A DNA stretch of 22,255 bases, taken from positions 1 to 22,255 of the forward strand of contig CANBUF010000002.1 of assembly GCA_947372575.1 (NCBI GenBank), given 5' to 3'. This stretch comes from Alcaligenaceae bacterium (GTDB taxonomy: Bacteria > Pseudomonadota > Gammaproteobacteria > Burkholderiales > Burkholderiaceae). Below the pieces are notes generated by a model. It was given only the letters and a program-made list of their open reading frames with translations, made no database searches and was not told the origin of the DNA. This document shows positions 1 through 7,090 of the stretch, in pieces. The position numbers and the translations under genes are program-made. Position 1 is the first letter of the stretch; the number at the start of each line of letters is the position of its first letter.

Positions 1-342
1 GGCCAGCGCGGCATTAATCGCATCCGTGGTCAGTGTCGAAGCAGCAACCGTGCGATCGCCTTGCCCCCCATGCCGGGTGATGTACTTGAATGCAGCCTGG
101 CCCGGCAATAGCTTGGAACCAGAAATAATAGCGGCCAGGGTATCGAGGATATGGAATTTAGCTTGTTCTGCGACCTCGCCAGGCAAAGCTTTGCTACCAG
201 CTTCACTCATATAACGCGACAAAGTTTGCATTTCGGGGCTAATGGCTACTTGCGCAGCTTTAAGTTCCGCCCCTCGCGCCATGGGTGCAGACAGTCCCAG
301 TCCTGCCAGGGCCGAAGCCCCTAGAAGTTTGCGTCGGTTCAT
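1..342 (-). CDS. MmgE/PrpD family protein with Tat signal (5' part, cut by window edge)
   Basis: Only the first 114 codons are inside the window; the gene continues beyond position 1. The protein opens with MNRRKLLGASALAGLGLSAP, a twin-arginine type leader (RR at residues 3-4, then a hydrophobic Ala/Leu/Gly stretch), so export of a folded protein to the periplasm is likely. From about residue 38 it matches the N-terminal helical part of the MmgE/PrpD fold: a helix ending in 'FHILDTLAAIISGS' followed by a segment resembling the start of the 2-methylcitrate dehydratase/iminodisuccinate-epimerase-like domain. The usual length is about 450 residues. Most family members are cytosolic, so the Tat leader is notable; the second family member in this window (20588-21931) lacks one. 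The start at 342 is preceded by TTGAGACAAT, a weak ribosome site. Substrate unknown. Confidence 0.82.
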   Translation of the reverse strand, partial: MNRRKLLGASALAGLGLSAPMARGAELKAAQVAISPEMQTLSRYMSEAGSKALPGEVAEQAKFHILDTLAAIISGSKLLPGQAAFKYITRHGGQGDRTVAASTLTTDAINAALA

Positions 343-486
343 ATTGTCTCAATATTATTTTTTGTAGTGATCCGACGAATTTAAAACTCGGCTTGAACTT
401 TTACCAGTGAATTTTTTGAAAAGCCAACAAATTCACCGTAAACACAAATACAAACAATCGTGAGCAAAAACTCAAAAATCAGGGAT

Positions 487-1086
487 TCAAAGCACGGGGG
501 ATACCCGTTTAAGCATTTCAAAGCAGGCGGCAGCGCAAAAGAAACATATTGTGATGGTGCCGGTACCGATCCATTTCATCCACCCCATACTCGTGATCAA
601 ACTGTGAACGGCACAATCCAGTCGCGAAATATCTTTTTTGATCTCGGCAATATCGTTCTTAATAGCCAAGATTGCAATGTCCTGTTTAATCTCTAAATTT
701 TTAATGTCATCTTTGGTCGCCATATTCGCAATGTCGTCCTTGGTCGCCATATTCGCGATATCGTCCTTAGTTGCCATATTCGCAATGTCATCCTTGGTTG
801 CCATATTTGCGATGTCATCCTTGGTTGCCATATTCGCAATGTCATCCTTGGTTGCCATATTTGCAATGTCGTCCTTGGTTGCCATATTTGCAATGTCGTC
901 CTTGGTCGCCATGTTGGCGATGTCAAATTTGGTCGCCATGTTGGCAATATCTTGCTTGGTTGCCATCTGGTCCTTATGATGGACATGTGCAGCGGCAAAC
1001 GCGCGGGCATGCCCCTCTGCCTGAGCACGTGGCACACCCGATTTTTCGAGCTCAGTCACATACAACAGCGTATCAAAACCCGGCAT
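487..1086 (-). CDS. DUF1640-like coiled-coil protein with nonapeptide repeats and C-terminal membrane anchor
   Basis: The 199-residue protein starts with a short amphipathic region (FDTLLYVTELEKSGVPRAQA, residues 4-23) that resembles the opening of bacterial DUF1640 (CCDC90/MCUR1-like) proteins. Residues 41-130 are ten tandem nonapeptides of consensus MATKDDIAN (the first two have Q and F at the fifth position). Three degenerate units follow (LEIKQDIAI, LAIKNDIAE, IKKDISRLD). A single hydrophobic segment at about 171-191, just before a basic tail, predicts a C-terminal membrane anchor. The alternating charged/hydrophobic repeat should form a long helix or coiled coil. The function of the family in bacteria is not established. 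The start at 1086 is well supported by GGAGTGAG seven to eight bases upstream. It stands alone, divergent from the downstream thiol oxidoreductase gene. Confidence 0.8.
   Translation of the reverse strand: MPGFDTLLYVTELEKSGVPRAQAEGHARAFAAAHVHHKDQMATKQDIANMATKFDIANMATKDDIANMATKDDIANMATKDDIANMATKDDIANMATKDDIANMATKDDIANMATKDDIANMATKDDIKNLEIKQDIAILAIKNDIAEIKKDISRLDCAVHSLITSMGWMKWIGTGTITICFFCAAACFEMLKRVSPVL
697..966 (-). repeat. 27-bp in-frame tandem repeat, 10 copies, inside the DUF1640-like gene
   Basis: Ten consecutive units at exactly 27-bp spacing: the Met codon of each unit (CAT on the plus strand) falls at 721, 748, 775, 802, 829, 856, 883, 910, 937 and 964. Units differ mostly at third codon positions (gtcgcc/gttgcc, atattc/atattt, gtcgtc/gtcatc), while the encoded nonapeptide is almost invariant. 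That pattern points to duplication followed by selection on the protein. Period and copy number were read directly. Confidence 0.95.
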
Positions 1087-1183
1087 ATCTCACTCCAAAC
1101 ATTGTTCACCGAGAGAGTTTGAACATACAATGCCTTGAGTTCAAGCGGTTACGCCTATTTGTTACACATACAAACAATTACCC

Positions 1184-1843
1184 ATGAAAAAAACAATCAG
1201 AATTGATTATGTTTCAGATATCGCCTGCCCCTGGTGTGCGGTTGGACTTGGTGCGCTTGAGCAGGCAATTAAAAATGTCAGTGACGAGGTGAATGTTGAA
1301 ATTCATTTTCAACCCTTCGAACTCAATCCCGACATGCCCCCTGGTGGCCAGGAAGTCATCGAGCATCTGACACAAAAATACGGCATGCCCGAAGAACAGA
1401 TCCGCATCAACCAGGCCAATATTCGGGATCGTGCCGCAGCGGTTGGATTCCCCTTTCATCCCGAAGGGCGCAAGCATGTCTACAACACGTTTCATGCACA
1501 TCGGCTACTGCACTGGGCGGGTGAGGAATGTGGCCTCGACGCACAATACCGACTCAAAAAAGAACTCCTGGGTACATATTTCACGCTGGCAGTGAGTCTG
1601 GATGATCAACAGAACCTGATCGATGCAGTCAAGCGCGCCGGACTCGATCCAATCCGCGCGCAGGAAGTGCTGACATCGGATCTGTTTGCTGATGCTGTGC
1701 ATGCGCAACAGCTTAAATATGCCGGGATGGGGATTACCTCTGTCCCATCATTGATTTTTAATGAGAAGTACTTACTGCAAGGCGCGCAGCCAGCTGAGTC
1801 CTTCGCCAGCGCCCTGCGGCGACTGGCGGTCGAACCGGATTAA
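1184..1843 (+). CDS. DsbA family oxidoreductase, FrnE-like
   Basis: A 219-residue thioredoxin-fold protein with the helical insertion typical of the FrnE/2-hydroxychromene-isomerase-related branch of the DsbA superfamily. The active site CPWC is at residues 15-18, directly after the first strand (IRIDYVSDIA). The cis-proline loop is seen near the C-terminus as ITSVPSLIFN, followed by LLQGAQP as in FrnE proteins. There is no signal peptide, so it is predicted cytosolic, where FrnE proteins are linked to disulfide chemistry under oxidative stress. Full length for the family. The ATG at 1184 is kept although its ribosome site is weak. It converges with the argE-like gene; the stop codons are only 3 bp apart. 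Confidence 0.9.
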   Translation: MKKTIRIDYVSDIACPWCAVGLGALEQAIKNVSDEVNVEIHFQPFELNPDMPPGGQEVIEHLTQKYGMPEEQIRINQANIRDRAAAVGFPFHPEGRKHVYNTFHAHRLLHWAGEECGLDAQYRLKKELLGTYFTLAVSLDDQQNLIDAVKRAGLDPIRAQEVLTSDLFADAVHAQQLKYAGMGITSVPSLIFNEKYLLQGAQPAESFASALRRLAVEPD

Positions 1844-1857
1844 GGCTTAGGAGCCTT
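1842..1857. terminator. Short hairpin across two convergent stop codons (weak terminator candidate)
   Basis: AAGGCT-TAGG-AGCCTT forms a perfect 6-bp stem with a 4-base loop. It covers the stop codon of the FrnE-like gene (1841-1843) and that of the convergent M20 gene (1847-1849). No T-run follows on either strand, so it is not a classical intrinsic terminator. It may merely stabilise both 3' ends. Confidence 0.3.
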
Positions 1858-3061
1858 CACCGAGCAAGACTTCCTGGGTCATGCGTTCACGCAAGCGATC
1901 CAGGAATCCCAGGCACTCTTCGATCTGGCTGATTTCGATAAACTCATTCGGCTTATGCGCCACCTCGATGTCGCCAGGCCCGACCACAACGCATGGGATA
2001 CCAGCCTGATGCAGCCATCCGCCGTCCGTTGCAAAAGAGACCCGGCCCAGTAGATTATTACGTGCGAGTGCCGCGCCAAGATAGGCAATCGGCGCATCAT
2101 CCTGCGTGGCTAACGGCGCAGCATTGGCAATCGTTTCAAATGTGATATCAGACTGCGCATAAATCTTACGCATTTCGACTTTGAGTTTGTCGGCATACTG
2201 CTGGATCTGATTGATCAACTCATCGGAATTGCTTTGAGGTAACGTGCGGCAGTCAAAAACAAATTCACAGTCTTTAGCCACGATGTTCGGTGCCGCACCA
2301 CCCTTGATCAAACCCGTCTGCATGGTGCTGTGCGGAATTTTGAAGACCGAATCAAAGGGACCATCAGCCCGGAGTTGAACGGACATGGTACGGATTTTTT
2401 CGATCAACCGTCCTGCATACTCGATCGCATTCACTGCTTCAGGCACCATTGAAGAATGCGCCTCAAGTCCTTTGACATTACAACGAGTCACCCGCATGCC
2501 TTTGTGACCTGTCATGACTTGCATTCGGGTAGGCTCACCCACAAAACAACCAGCGGGCCGGATATTGATGGAGGCCAGGTCACGGATAAGGGTCTGCACG
2601 CCAATGCAACCCGTCTCTTCGTCATAAGTCAAGGCAAGATGAAGCGGCTGCTTCAGGTCGCTCGCCATATAAGCAGGCATCATCGCGAGCGAAGCTGCAA
2701 TGAAGCCCTTCATGTCGACAGCACCACGGCCGTAAATTTTTCCATCGGCAATATGCGCCTGAAAAGGATTGGTATCCCAGGCCTGACCATCGACCGGCAC
2801 CACATCGGTATGCCCACACAGCACAATTCCGCGCGCAGGCATGTCACCAAAGGTGGCAAACAGATTGGCCTTACGCTTTTCAGCGTCATAGGACAAGCGC
2901 GACTCCATCCCCAGCGATTTAAGATGATCACGCACAAATTCGATCAGGCCGAGATTAGATTCCCGGCTCGTTGTATCAAAAGCCACGAGTGTTTTGAGCA
3001 GCTCGATTGTCTTTTGTAAAGTTGAGGGTGTGGTGGAATTAAACGTAGCAGATGAAGTCAT
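1847..3061 (-). CDS. argE: M20 family amidohydrolase, acetylornithine deacetylase-like (ArgE)
   Basis: A 404-residue zinc metallopeptidase-fold enzyme that removes an acyl group from an N-acylated amino acid; the ArgE branch converts N-acetylornithine to ornithine plus acetate. Visible motifs are LCGHTDVVPVDGQ (metal His84, Asp86), GRGAVDMKG (bridging Asp116) and TYDEETGC (catalytic/metal Glu148-Glu149). GHKGMRVTRCNVKGLEAHSS marks the start of the dimerisation domain. It is the last gene of the ABC importer operon, 28 bp after the second ATPase gene. A role in processing imported N-acyl amino acids or peptides is therefore as likely as arginine biosynthesis. No Shine-Dalgarno is obvious before the ATG (the leader is T-rich), and no alternative start fits. 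Exact substrate uncertain. Confidence 0.85.
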   Translation of the reverse strand: MTSSATFNSTTPSTLQKTIELLKTLVAFDTTSRESNLGLIEFVRDHLKSLGMESRLSYDAEKRKANLFATFGDMPARGIVLCGHTDVVPVDGQAWDTNPFQAHIADGKIYGRGAVDMKGFIAASLAMMPAYMASDLKQPLHLALTYDEETGCIGVQTLIRDLASINIRPAGCFVGEPTRMQVMTGHKGMRVTRCNVKGLEAHSSMVPEAVNAIEYAGRLIEKIRTMSVQLRADGPFDSVFKIPHSTMQTGLIKGGAAPNIVAKDCEFVFDCRTLPQSNSDELINQIQQYADKLKVEMRKIYAQSDITFETIANAAPLATQDDAPIAYLGAALARNNLLGRVSFATDGGWLHQAGIPCVVVGPGDIEVAHKPNEFIEISQIEECLGFLDRLRERMTQEVLLGEGS

Positions 3062-3089
3062 GATCAGGAATCAAAAAAATATAAAAGGG

Positions 3090-4094
3090 CTAGCGGCCAT
3101 CATTCAAATGACAGGCCGAACGATGACCGGGGGCAATCTCTCGAAGCACTGGTGCTTCGGTCGTGCACCGCGGCATCGCATACGGGCAGCGGGGATGAAA
3201 ATGGCAACCTGACGGGGGATGCATGGGCGATGGGATTTCGCCCACCACCGGCTGATAGGTTTTACGTTCAAGCCGGATGACCGGCATTTCGGCCAACAAG
3301 GCCTGCGTGTAGGGATGGTTGGCACGCGCAAAAATCTCGCCACCTGTGCCCTCCTCAACGACACGCCCGAGATACATGATCACGACGCGATCGGCGAGGT
3401 GCCTGACCACGCCCAGATCATGACTGATAAACAGATAGGTCAGATCCAGATCTGCGCGCAACTTCATGAACAAATTCAGAACTTGCGCCTGTATCGACAC
3501 ATCCAGCGCAGCGACCGCTTCATCACAGACCAGGAACTCGGGATTGACGGCGAGCGCACGCGCAATACCGAGACGACTTCGCTGTCCACCGGAAAACTGG
3601 TGCGGATAGCGTTCCATCATTTCGGGGGCCAGTCCCACCTTGGCGAACAGTGCTTGCGCAAAAGACTTTTTATCGCTTGCGGCAATCAATCCATGATGAA
3701 CAGGGGCCTCAGCTACAGCATCGATTGCTCGCCTGCGCGGATTGAGCGACGCATAGGGGTCCTGAAAAATCATTTGCACCGAGAGTCTGGTTTTGCGCAA
3801 GGCCTCAGCCGGCATGAGTTTGACGTCCTCGCCACGCCAGCTACGCGTGCCGGCATCCGGCCCAATCAACCCAACAGCCAGACGACCCAGCGTCGACTTA
3901 CCGCAACCCGACTCACCGACTAGCCCGACAACTTCTTTGCTTGAAACGGTTAGATTGACATCGTTGACAGCATAGACATACTGCTCGCGATGGCTCGCGC
4001 CCAACTTATTAAGTAGACGATGCAAGGGATCAACCGAGTGGCCAAACCGCTTGGTCATACCCGCTAATTGCAGCAAGGGTTTCTCGTGACTCAT
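3090..4094 (-). CDS. Peptide/nickel-type ABC transporter ATP-binding protein (OppF/DppF-like)
   Basis: A 334-residue nucleotide-binding subunit of an oligopeptide-family importer. Walker A is GESGCGKST (60-68), Q-loop FQDPYASLNP (110-119), signature FSGGQ (167-171), Walker B FLVCDE (187-192) and H-loop His225. The C-terminal oligopeptide-transporter extension carries the cysteine pattern GCHFHPRCPYAMPRC. Two departures from the usual OppF consensus are visible: SGGQRSR instead of SGGQRQR, and DEAVAALDVS instead of DEPVSALDVS. Its ATG overlaps the stop of the preceding ATPase gene by 4 bp (ATGA at 4091-4094), so translation is probably coupled. With the partner ATPase it would form the heterodimer driving the two permeases. 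Confidence 0.92.
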   Translation of the reverse strand: MSHEKPLLQLAGMTKRFGHSVDPLHRLLNKLGASHREQYVYAVNDVNLTVSSKEVVGLVGESGCGKSTLGRLAVGLIGPDAGTRSWRGEDVKLMPAEALRKTRLSVQMIFQDPYASLNPRRRAIDAVAEAPVHHGLIAASDKKSFAQALFAKVGLAPEMMERYPHQFSGGQRSRLGIARALAVNPEFLVCDEAVAALDVSIQAQVLNLFMKLRADLDLTYLFISHDLGVVRHLADRVVIMYLGRVVEEGTGGEIFARANHPYTQALLAEMPVIRLERKTYQPVVGEIPSPMHPPSGCHFHPRCPYAMPRCTTEAPVLREIAPGHRSACHLNDGR

Positions 4095-5089
4095 GACATC
4101 AGCCCCAGAGGTTCGCGATAAGGATGAAAACAGCGTGCGATATGATCCTCGCCCATCGAAGTCATCAGTGGGACTTCCTGGCAGGCCTGGGTCGAGCGCT
4201 CACAGCGCGGACTAAACGCACAACCTTTGGGCAACTGGGATAAGGCTGGTGTCATGCCAGGGATCTGGTAAAGAGGCTGGTTAGGAGGATTCGCAGCGGG
4301 CACAGAACGGATTAGGCCACGCGTATAAGGATGCGAGGGATTGGCCAACACAACATCACTTGCACCCTGCTCCACGATCCGTCCGGCATACATCACACTG
4401 ATATGGTCCGCCAGACCTGACACCACAGACAAATCATGCGTGATCCAGATCACGGACGTGCCGGTCTGCCGACAGATTTTCTGGACCTCTGCCAGAATCT
4501 GGCCTTGGATCGTCACATCAAGTGCTGTGGTCGGTTCGTCAGCGATAATCACGTCCGGCTGATTCAGCAGGGCAATCGCAATCGCCACCCGCTGCCGCAT
4601 GCCACCTGAAAACTGATGCGGGTAGGCTTGCAGTCTCTCATCAGGAGAAGGAATTCCCACCATCGCCAACGCCGCTCGGCAAGCATCGAGTGCGACTTGT
4701 TTAGAGACCGTGCGATGCGCCTGGATGGCTTCGATCATCTGGGCGGAGATCTTCATGACGGGATTGAGCGTCATCATCGGATCCTGAAAGATCATGGCCA
4801 TGCGATTGCCACGCATCTGCCGCAGTTGCTCGGTATTCATGGTGCGCAGATCCTGGCCTTTTAGCAGAATGCGGCCACTGGCCACACGACCAGGTGCATC
4901 GAGCAAGCCCATAATCGAGAAGCCAGTCAGAGACTTACCCGAACCCGACTCGCCTACGAGTCCCATGATCTGGCCCGCGCGCAATTCGAAGCTCACCTGA
5001 TCCAGCGCACGCACCACACCATCTCTGGTCACGAATTCTGTGACCAGGTTTTCAACTTTAAGCTGTGTCGTCGCCGTCATTGCATGCAT
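4091..5089 (-). CDS. Peptide/nickel-type ABC transporter ATP-binding protein (OppD/DppD-like)
   Basis: A 332-residue ATPase subunit. Walker A is GESGSGKS (46-53), Q-loop FQDPMMTLNP (101-110), signature SGGMRQR (161-167, the form typical of OppD/DppD), Walker B VIIADEP (180-186), D-loop ALDVTIQGQ and H-loop His218. The C-terminal extension contains GCAFSPRC, typical of the oligopeptide group. It lies 9 bp after the DppC-like permease gene and overlaps the next ATPase gene by 4 bp. ATG at 5089 (MHAMTA) is used; an in-frame ATG at 5080 is an alternative. Neither has a strong ribosome site (GATGG upstream). Confidence 0.92.
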   Translation of the reverse strand: MHAMTATTQLKVENLVTEFVTRDGVVRALDQVSFELRAGQIMGLVGESGSGKSLTGFSIMGLLDAPGRVASGRILLKGQDLRTMNTEQLRQMRGNRMAMIFQDPMMTLNPVMKISAQMIEAIQAHRTVSKQVALDACRAALAMVGIPSPDERLQAYPHQFSGGMRQRVAIAIALLNQPDVIIADEPTTALDVTIQGQILAEVQKICRQTGTSVIWITHDLSVVSGLADHISVMYAGRIVEQGASDVVLANPSHPYTRGLIRSVPAANPPNQPLYQIPGMTPALSQLPKGCAFSPRCERSTQACQEVPLMTSMGEDHIARCFHPYREPLGLMS

Positions 5090-5098
5090 ACCATCATA

Positions 5099-6037
5099 TT
5101 ATTTTTGCAACCTTGGATTCAGGATATCCCTGAGACGATCCGCCACCAGATTGATGCTCACAATCATGATTAGCAACGCCACACCAGGGAAAAAACTGAT
5201 CCAGTATTTTCCTGACATCAGATATGAATAACCATTTGAAATCAGCAGGCCCAGAGAAGGCTCAGTGATCGGAAAGCCTAAGCCCAGAAAAGAGAGTGTG
5301 GCCTCAAGCGCAATCGCTGCTGCGATCTGCATGGCGGCCACGACAATCAGGGGCGCCATACAGTTGGGCAACAAGTGGGCAAAAATAATCCGTCGATGAC
5401 TCAGGTCAAGACAGCGTGCCGCCTCGATATATTCTTTGCCCATCTCGACCAGTGCAGCGGACCGCACTGTACGGGCGTAGTACGCCCATTGCACAGTAAT
5501 CAGGGCAATGATGATCTTGCTTAACCCCTGACCAAATACCGCCAGCAAAATCAGGGCAATCAAAATCGTCGGAAAGGATAGTTGGATATCCACAATGCGC
5601 ATGATGAGGCTATCGGTTTTTCCGCCTAGATACGCGGCAGTCAAGCCCAGGGTCATCCCAATCAGTAAGGCACCGAGCGTCGAAATCAGACCAACCCCCA
5701 GCGAGATACGCATGCCATAAATAATGGCTGAATACATGTCTCTGCCCTGATCGTCCGTACCGAGCCAGAACAACATCTTGTCATCACCGGATCGCGTCCA
5801 GGGGGGCAAGCGACCGTCCAGAATATCCAACTGTGCCAAATCATAAGGATTTTGCGGGACCAGCCATGGCGCGAAAATCGCTGCGATCACCAGCACCACC
5901 AGCACGACCAAACCGACCATGGCAATCCAGTCGGACGAAAAAGCGCGCCACAGTTTACGTGCAGGGGTTTCAACTGCTGGGACTGCTATAGCAACTGTGA
6001 GGGGAATAATGGGAGGCATTGTGGGTTGATTGCTCAT
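5099..6037 (-). CDS. ABC transporter permease, DppC/OppC-like
   Basis: A 312-residue inner-membrane permease. A cytoplasmic proline/alanine-rich N-terminus is followed by a first membrane span (about 38-58) and then five more spans in the BPD_transp_1 fold. The loop contacting the ATPase (EAA motif) is visible as YIEAARCLDLSHRRIIFAHLLPN. The segment MLFWLGTDDQGRDMYSAIIYGMRISL before span 2 is characteristic of OppC/DppC. It sits 18 bp after the DppB-like gene and 9 bp before the first ATPase gene. Function: one half of the membrane channel for peptide-like substrates. Confidence 0.92.
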   Translation of the reverse strand: MSNQPTMPPIIPLTVAIAVPAVETPARKLWRAFSSDWIAMVGLVVLVVLVIAAIFAPWLVPQNPYDLAQLDILDGRLPPWTRSGDDKMLFWLGTDDQGRDMYSAIIYGMRISLGVGLISTLGALLIGMTLGLTAAYLGGKTDSLIMRIVDIQLSFPTILIALILLAVFGQGLSKIIIALITVQWAYYARTVRSAALVEMGKEYIEAARCLDLSHRRIIFAHLLPNCMAPLIVVAAMQIAAAIALEATLSFLGLGFPITEPSLGLLISNGYSYLMSGKYWISFFPGVALLIMIVSINLVADRLRDILNPRLQK

Positions 6038-6055
6038 AGGATGATCCGGGCGGCC

Positions 6056-7036
6056 TCAGGCAGACGCCTTTGCTCCCAGTCGGACACGGGGATCCAGAAA
6101 GGCATACGCCAGGTCCACCAGCAAGTTAATCACTACAAAAAAGACCACGATCACGCAAAGATAGGCCACGATGACAGGACGGTCGAGATTATTAATCGAA
6201 TCGATCAATAATTTACCCATGCCTGGCCAGGCAAAAATCGATTCGGTCACAATCGCAAATGCAATCACGGAGCCAAACTCAAGCCCGATAACGGTCACAA
6301 TGGGGATCATGATGTTCTTCAGGACATGCACGCCGATAATCCTGCTGGAGCGCAGACCTTTCGCGCGGGCGTATTTCACATAGTCCTGCAACAACGCCTC
6401 TTGGGTCCCGGCACGTGTCAGGCGAATAATTAGCGCGAGTTTAAATAGAGCAAGATTCAGGGCTGGCAAGAGCAAGTGCTGGAGCCCCTCCAAGGACAGG
6501 AAACTGACAGGCATGCCCAGCAGCATCGCGGTCGGCCCGCGACCACTGGAGGGCAACCAGCCGAGCTCCACGGCAAAGAACATAATCAACACAAGACCCA
6601 CCCAGAAGGTCGGCAAAGAAAATCCCAGAATCGAAACAGTCATGATTGTTTTACCGATCCAGGAGTCGGCTTTCAGTCCGGCGATCAGTCCGAGCGGGAT
6701 CCCCAGCACCGTTGCAATAAACATCGCCGCGACGGCAAGTTCGAGCGTGGCGGGCATGCGACTGAGTAATAGTTCAATGGCCGGGGTGCTAAACATAAAG
6801 GAGCGACCCAGATCACCATTGAGGACTTGCTTGAGAAAATAAAAATACTGTTCCCACAAAGGGCGGTCCAAACCCAGCGCACGCGTGACCTGGGCAATAT
6901 CATCTGGCGTGGCTTCGGGAGAGATCAACAGATCCACAGGATTACCAATGGCATACACACCGGCAAACACCAGTAGAGACATCACTAACAGGACAAAGAA
7001 ACTCTCGCCCAGACGTCGAAAAATAAAATTCAGCAT
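6056..7036 (-). CDS. ABC transporter permease, DppB/OppB-like
   Basis: The protein is 326 residues from the ATG at 7036 (MLNFIFRRLG); a TTG two codons earlier is possible but less likely. It has the first membrane helix and periplasmic loop of the OppB type (GNPVDLLISPEATPDDIAQV, ending in LGLDRPLWEQYFYFL). The EAA-like loop is YVKYARAKGLRSSRIIGVHVLKN. The last helix and the C-terminal AYAFLDPRVRLG tail are family-typical. There is no recognisable Shine-Dalgarno in the 12 bases between its ATG and the strong hairpin at 7049-7074. Its translation or mRNA supply is therefore probably lower than that of the binding protein. Confidence 0.92.
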   Translation of the reverse strand: MLNFIFRRLGESFFVLLVMSLLVFAGVYAIGNPVDLLISPEATPDDIAQVTRALGLDRPLWEQYFYFLKQVLNGDLGRSFMFSTPAIELLLSRMPATLELAVAAMFIATVLGIPLGLIAGLKADSWIGKTIMTVSILGFSLPTFWVGLVLIMFFAVELGWLPSSGRGPTAMLLGMPVSFLSLEGLQHLLLPALNLALFKLALIIRLTRAGTQEALLQDYVKYARAKGLRSSRIIGVHVLKNIMIPIVTVIGLEFGSVIAFAIVTESIFAWPGMGKLLIDSINNLDRPVIVAYLCVIVVFFVVINLLVDLAYAFLDPRVRLGAKASA

Positions 7037-7048
7037 ATGCAAATAATA

Positions 7049-7074
7049 AGGGCAACCGGGTGAAGGGTTGCCCT
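7049..7074 (-). promoter_or_regulatory. Intergenic stem-loop between binding-protein and permease genes
   Basis: AGGGCAACC (7049-7057) pairs perfectly with GGTTGCCCT (7066-7074) across an 8-base loop. On the transcribed (minus) strand it follows the binding-protein stop by 16 bases and precedes the permease ATG by 12; TATTATTTG comes directly after it. Stem-loops at this place in ABC operons commonly protect the upstream binding-protein mRNA or act as leaky terminators, giving excess binding protein. Which of the two applies here is inferred only. Confidence 0.7.
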
Positions 7075-7090
7075 CTGGTCCTGATTAAAA

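Noticed and set aside
697..966. CRISPR-like array
   Set aside because: The units abut without spacers and vary at third codon positions; it is a coding tandem repeat.
638..979. Long plus-strand ORF of repeated SSLVAIFAM units
   Set aside because: It is the antisense shadow of the 27-bp repeat; the minus-strand frame has a good ribosome site, a recognisable N-terminus and synonymous variation, so it is the real gene.
2456..3019. 187-codon plus-strand ORF inside the M20 gene
   Set aside because: Antisense to a gene with clear M20 metal-site motifs; its composition (many His/Arg/Thr) is typical of a shadow frame.
3219..3923. 234-codon plus-strand ORF opposite the OppF-like gene
   Set aside because: Shadow of an ATPase gene with complete Walker motifs; no family resemblance of its own.
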